Shown here: positions 63,438 to 64,000 of the stretch, one piece after another
How positions within the stretch are numbered: the stretch's first letter is position 1
How the letters are laid out: every line of letters begins with the position of its first letter
Source: Synechococcus sp. BO 8801
GTDB lineage: Bacteria; Cyanobacteriota; Cyanobacteriia; PCC-6307; Cyanobiaceae
Assembly: GCF_002252675.1 (NCBI RefSeq)
Contig: NZ_NQKY01000008.1
Span: forward strand, 77,841 to 141,840
Reading direction: 5' to 3'
Length of the DNA: 64,000 nucleotides
Program-made: the position numbers and the translations under genes
The notes under the pieces: model-generated
Databases searched by the model: none
Told to the model about the DNA's origin: nothing
What the model saw: only the letters and a program-made list of their open reading frames with translations

Positions 63438-64000
63438 CAGTTGAGGGATTGGGTGGCCACCAGGCGCCAGCTGTCGCCGTCGCGTCCGAATACATAACCA
63501 TTGCGCAGCTCCATGGGCGCCGTGGTCTCCACCACCGTCCCCTTGTCATCGAGGCGCCGGTCGCTGTAGCGGAGCCGGGCGACGGCGACGATGCGCCTGG
63601 GCCCGCTTTCCGAAAGGGTCAGGTCGGTGATCCGCACGTCCAGCCGCTGGGTCTGGCCCTTGGCGGCATCACTGCGGCGCTCGCTGGCGAGCCGCTCCAC
63701 CGGCCCTTCCCGGGCGATGCGATCCAGGCCCTGGGGCATGGGCTCACCGGCGAGCACATCGCCCTTGACCGTCAGCCAGTTCTCCAGCAGCCGGCGGACC
63801 TGAGCCGCATCCGGACGGGGGCTGGTGAGGGGCGTGAGGCTCTGGCTGATCGCCGGCCCGGGGGTGGCTGCCGGGGCGGCTGGGGGTTTGGCGGCTGGAG
63901 GCTTGGCGGGGGGAGCCGGCAGTGGAGCCGGCGGCGGGGGCGGTGGCGGCGCGCTCTGGCGCTGCCGCAGCACCCAGGCGCCGGCCAGCAGCAGCAGCAG
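63437..64000 (-). CDS. ARC6/Ftn2-like protein, C-terminal part (start off the window)
   Basis: The visible 187 residues begin inside a membrane helix (LLLLLAGAWVLRQRQS). A Pro-rich linker (about 55 residues) and a domain of the IMS/DUF4101 type follow, with AQVRRLLENWLTVKGDVLAGE, VAVARLRYSDRRLDDKGTVV, a polar loop and YVFGRDGDSWRLVATQSLN. This tail order (membrane helix, linker, IMS domain) is that of the ARC6/Ftn2 (ZipN) cell-division protein. The N-terminal J-like domain lies outside the window, so this remains a likely but unproved identification. Confidence 0.7.
   Translation of the reverse strand: MLLLLAGAWVLRQRQSAPPPPPPPAPLPAPPAKPPAAKPPAAPAATPGPAISQSLTPLTSPRPDAAQVRRLLENWLTVKGDVLAGEPMPQGLDRIAREGPVERLASERRSDAAKGQTQRLDVRITDLTLSESGPRRIVAVARLRYSDRRLDDKGTVVETTAPMELRNGYVFGRDGDSWRLVATQSLN

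Overview
This window comes from a cyanobacterium, most likely a GC-rich picocyanobacterium of the Cyanobium/Synechococcus type. The evidence is a CpcS/CpeS-type phycobilin lyase, a cyanobacterial two-domain ThiE, a cyanoexosortase A pair, DUF1517, DUF3611 and TIGR03792 proteins, and very GC-rich codon use in all reading frames. HIP1 palindromes (GCGATCGC) occur, for example near 2409 and 10080. I recognised no tRNA, rRNA, CRISPR array, transposase or integrase. The species assignment is inference.

Layout. (1) 1-13.4 kb is core housekeeping: a degenerate response regulator with nadK, a sulfotransferase, pheS, surE, a DUF3611 membrane protein, ribF, thiE-thiS, a DUF1517 protein, larB, a TIGR03792 protein, ispF, trmD, a bilin lyase, era and a conserved hypothetical. 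(2) 13.5-19.2 kb is the envelope export machinery. A minus-strand operon carries an SLBB export protein, an unknown Pro/Ala-rich membrane-anchored protein and an outer-membrane barrel. It diverges from a BY-kinase/Wzc-type copolymerase on the plus strand. (3) 19.2-54.05 kb is about 35 kb of genes all on the minus strand, mostly joined by ATGA or GTGA stop-start overlaps. It encodes a dual-specificity phosphatase, a cyanoexosortase A with its partner, a CapD-like dehydratase, a WecA-like initiating transferase, a YdcF-like protein, a NodU-like carbamoyltransferase, two asparagine-synthetase-type proteins, a Wzy-like polymerase, about 14 glycosyltransferase genes (two of them fusions of two transferase domains) and an MsbA-like ABC exporter. 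(4) 54.4-58.8 kb carries a TIGR03790 exosortase-associated protein facing galE-fcl-gmd, which supply UDP-galactose and GDP-fucose. (5) 58.8-64 kb returns to core genes: a BI-1 family protein behind a clear terminator, an FUSC-like membrane protein, phoH, rpsP, ffh and the C-terminal part of an ARC6/Ftn2-like protein.

How it fits together (inference). Regions 2-4 look like one surface-glycan factory. Nucleotide sugars come from CapD, GalE, Fcl, Gmd and an RfbE-like epimerase. The WecA-like enzyme starts the lipid-linked unit, the transferases extend it, and amidotransferase-like and carbamoyl-transfer enzymes decorate it. It is then flipped, polymerised and exported by an ABC or Wzy route through SLBB and Wzc proteins, with a tyrosine kinase and a phosphatase as the likely control pair. 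The embedded exosortase suggests that the glycan or its carrier is linked to C-terminally sorted surface proteins, although no PEP-CTERM substrate is visible in the window. That combination is the part of the window most worth following up.
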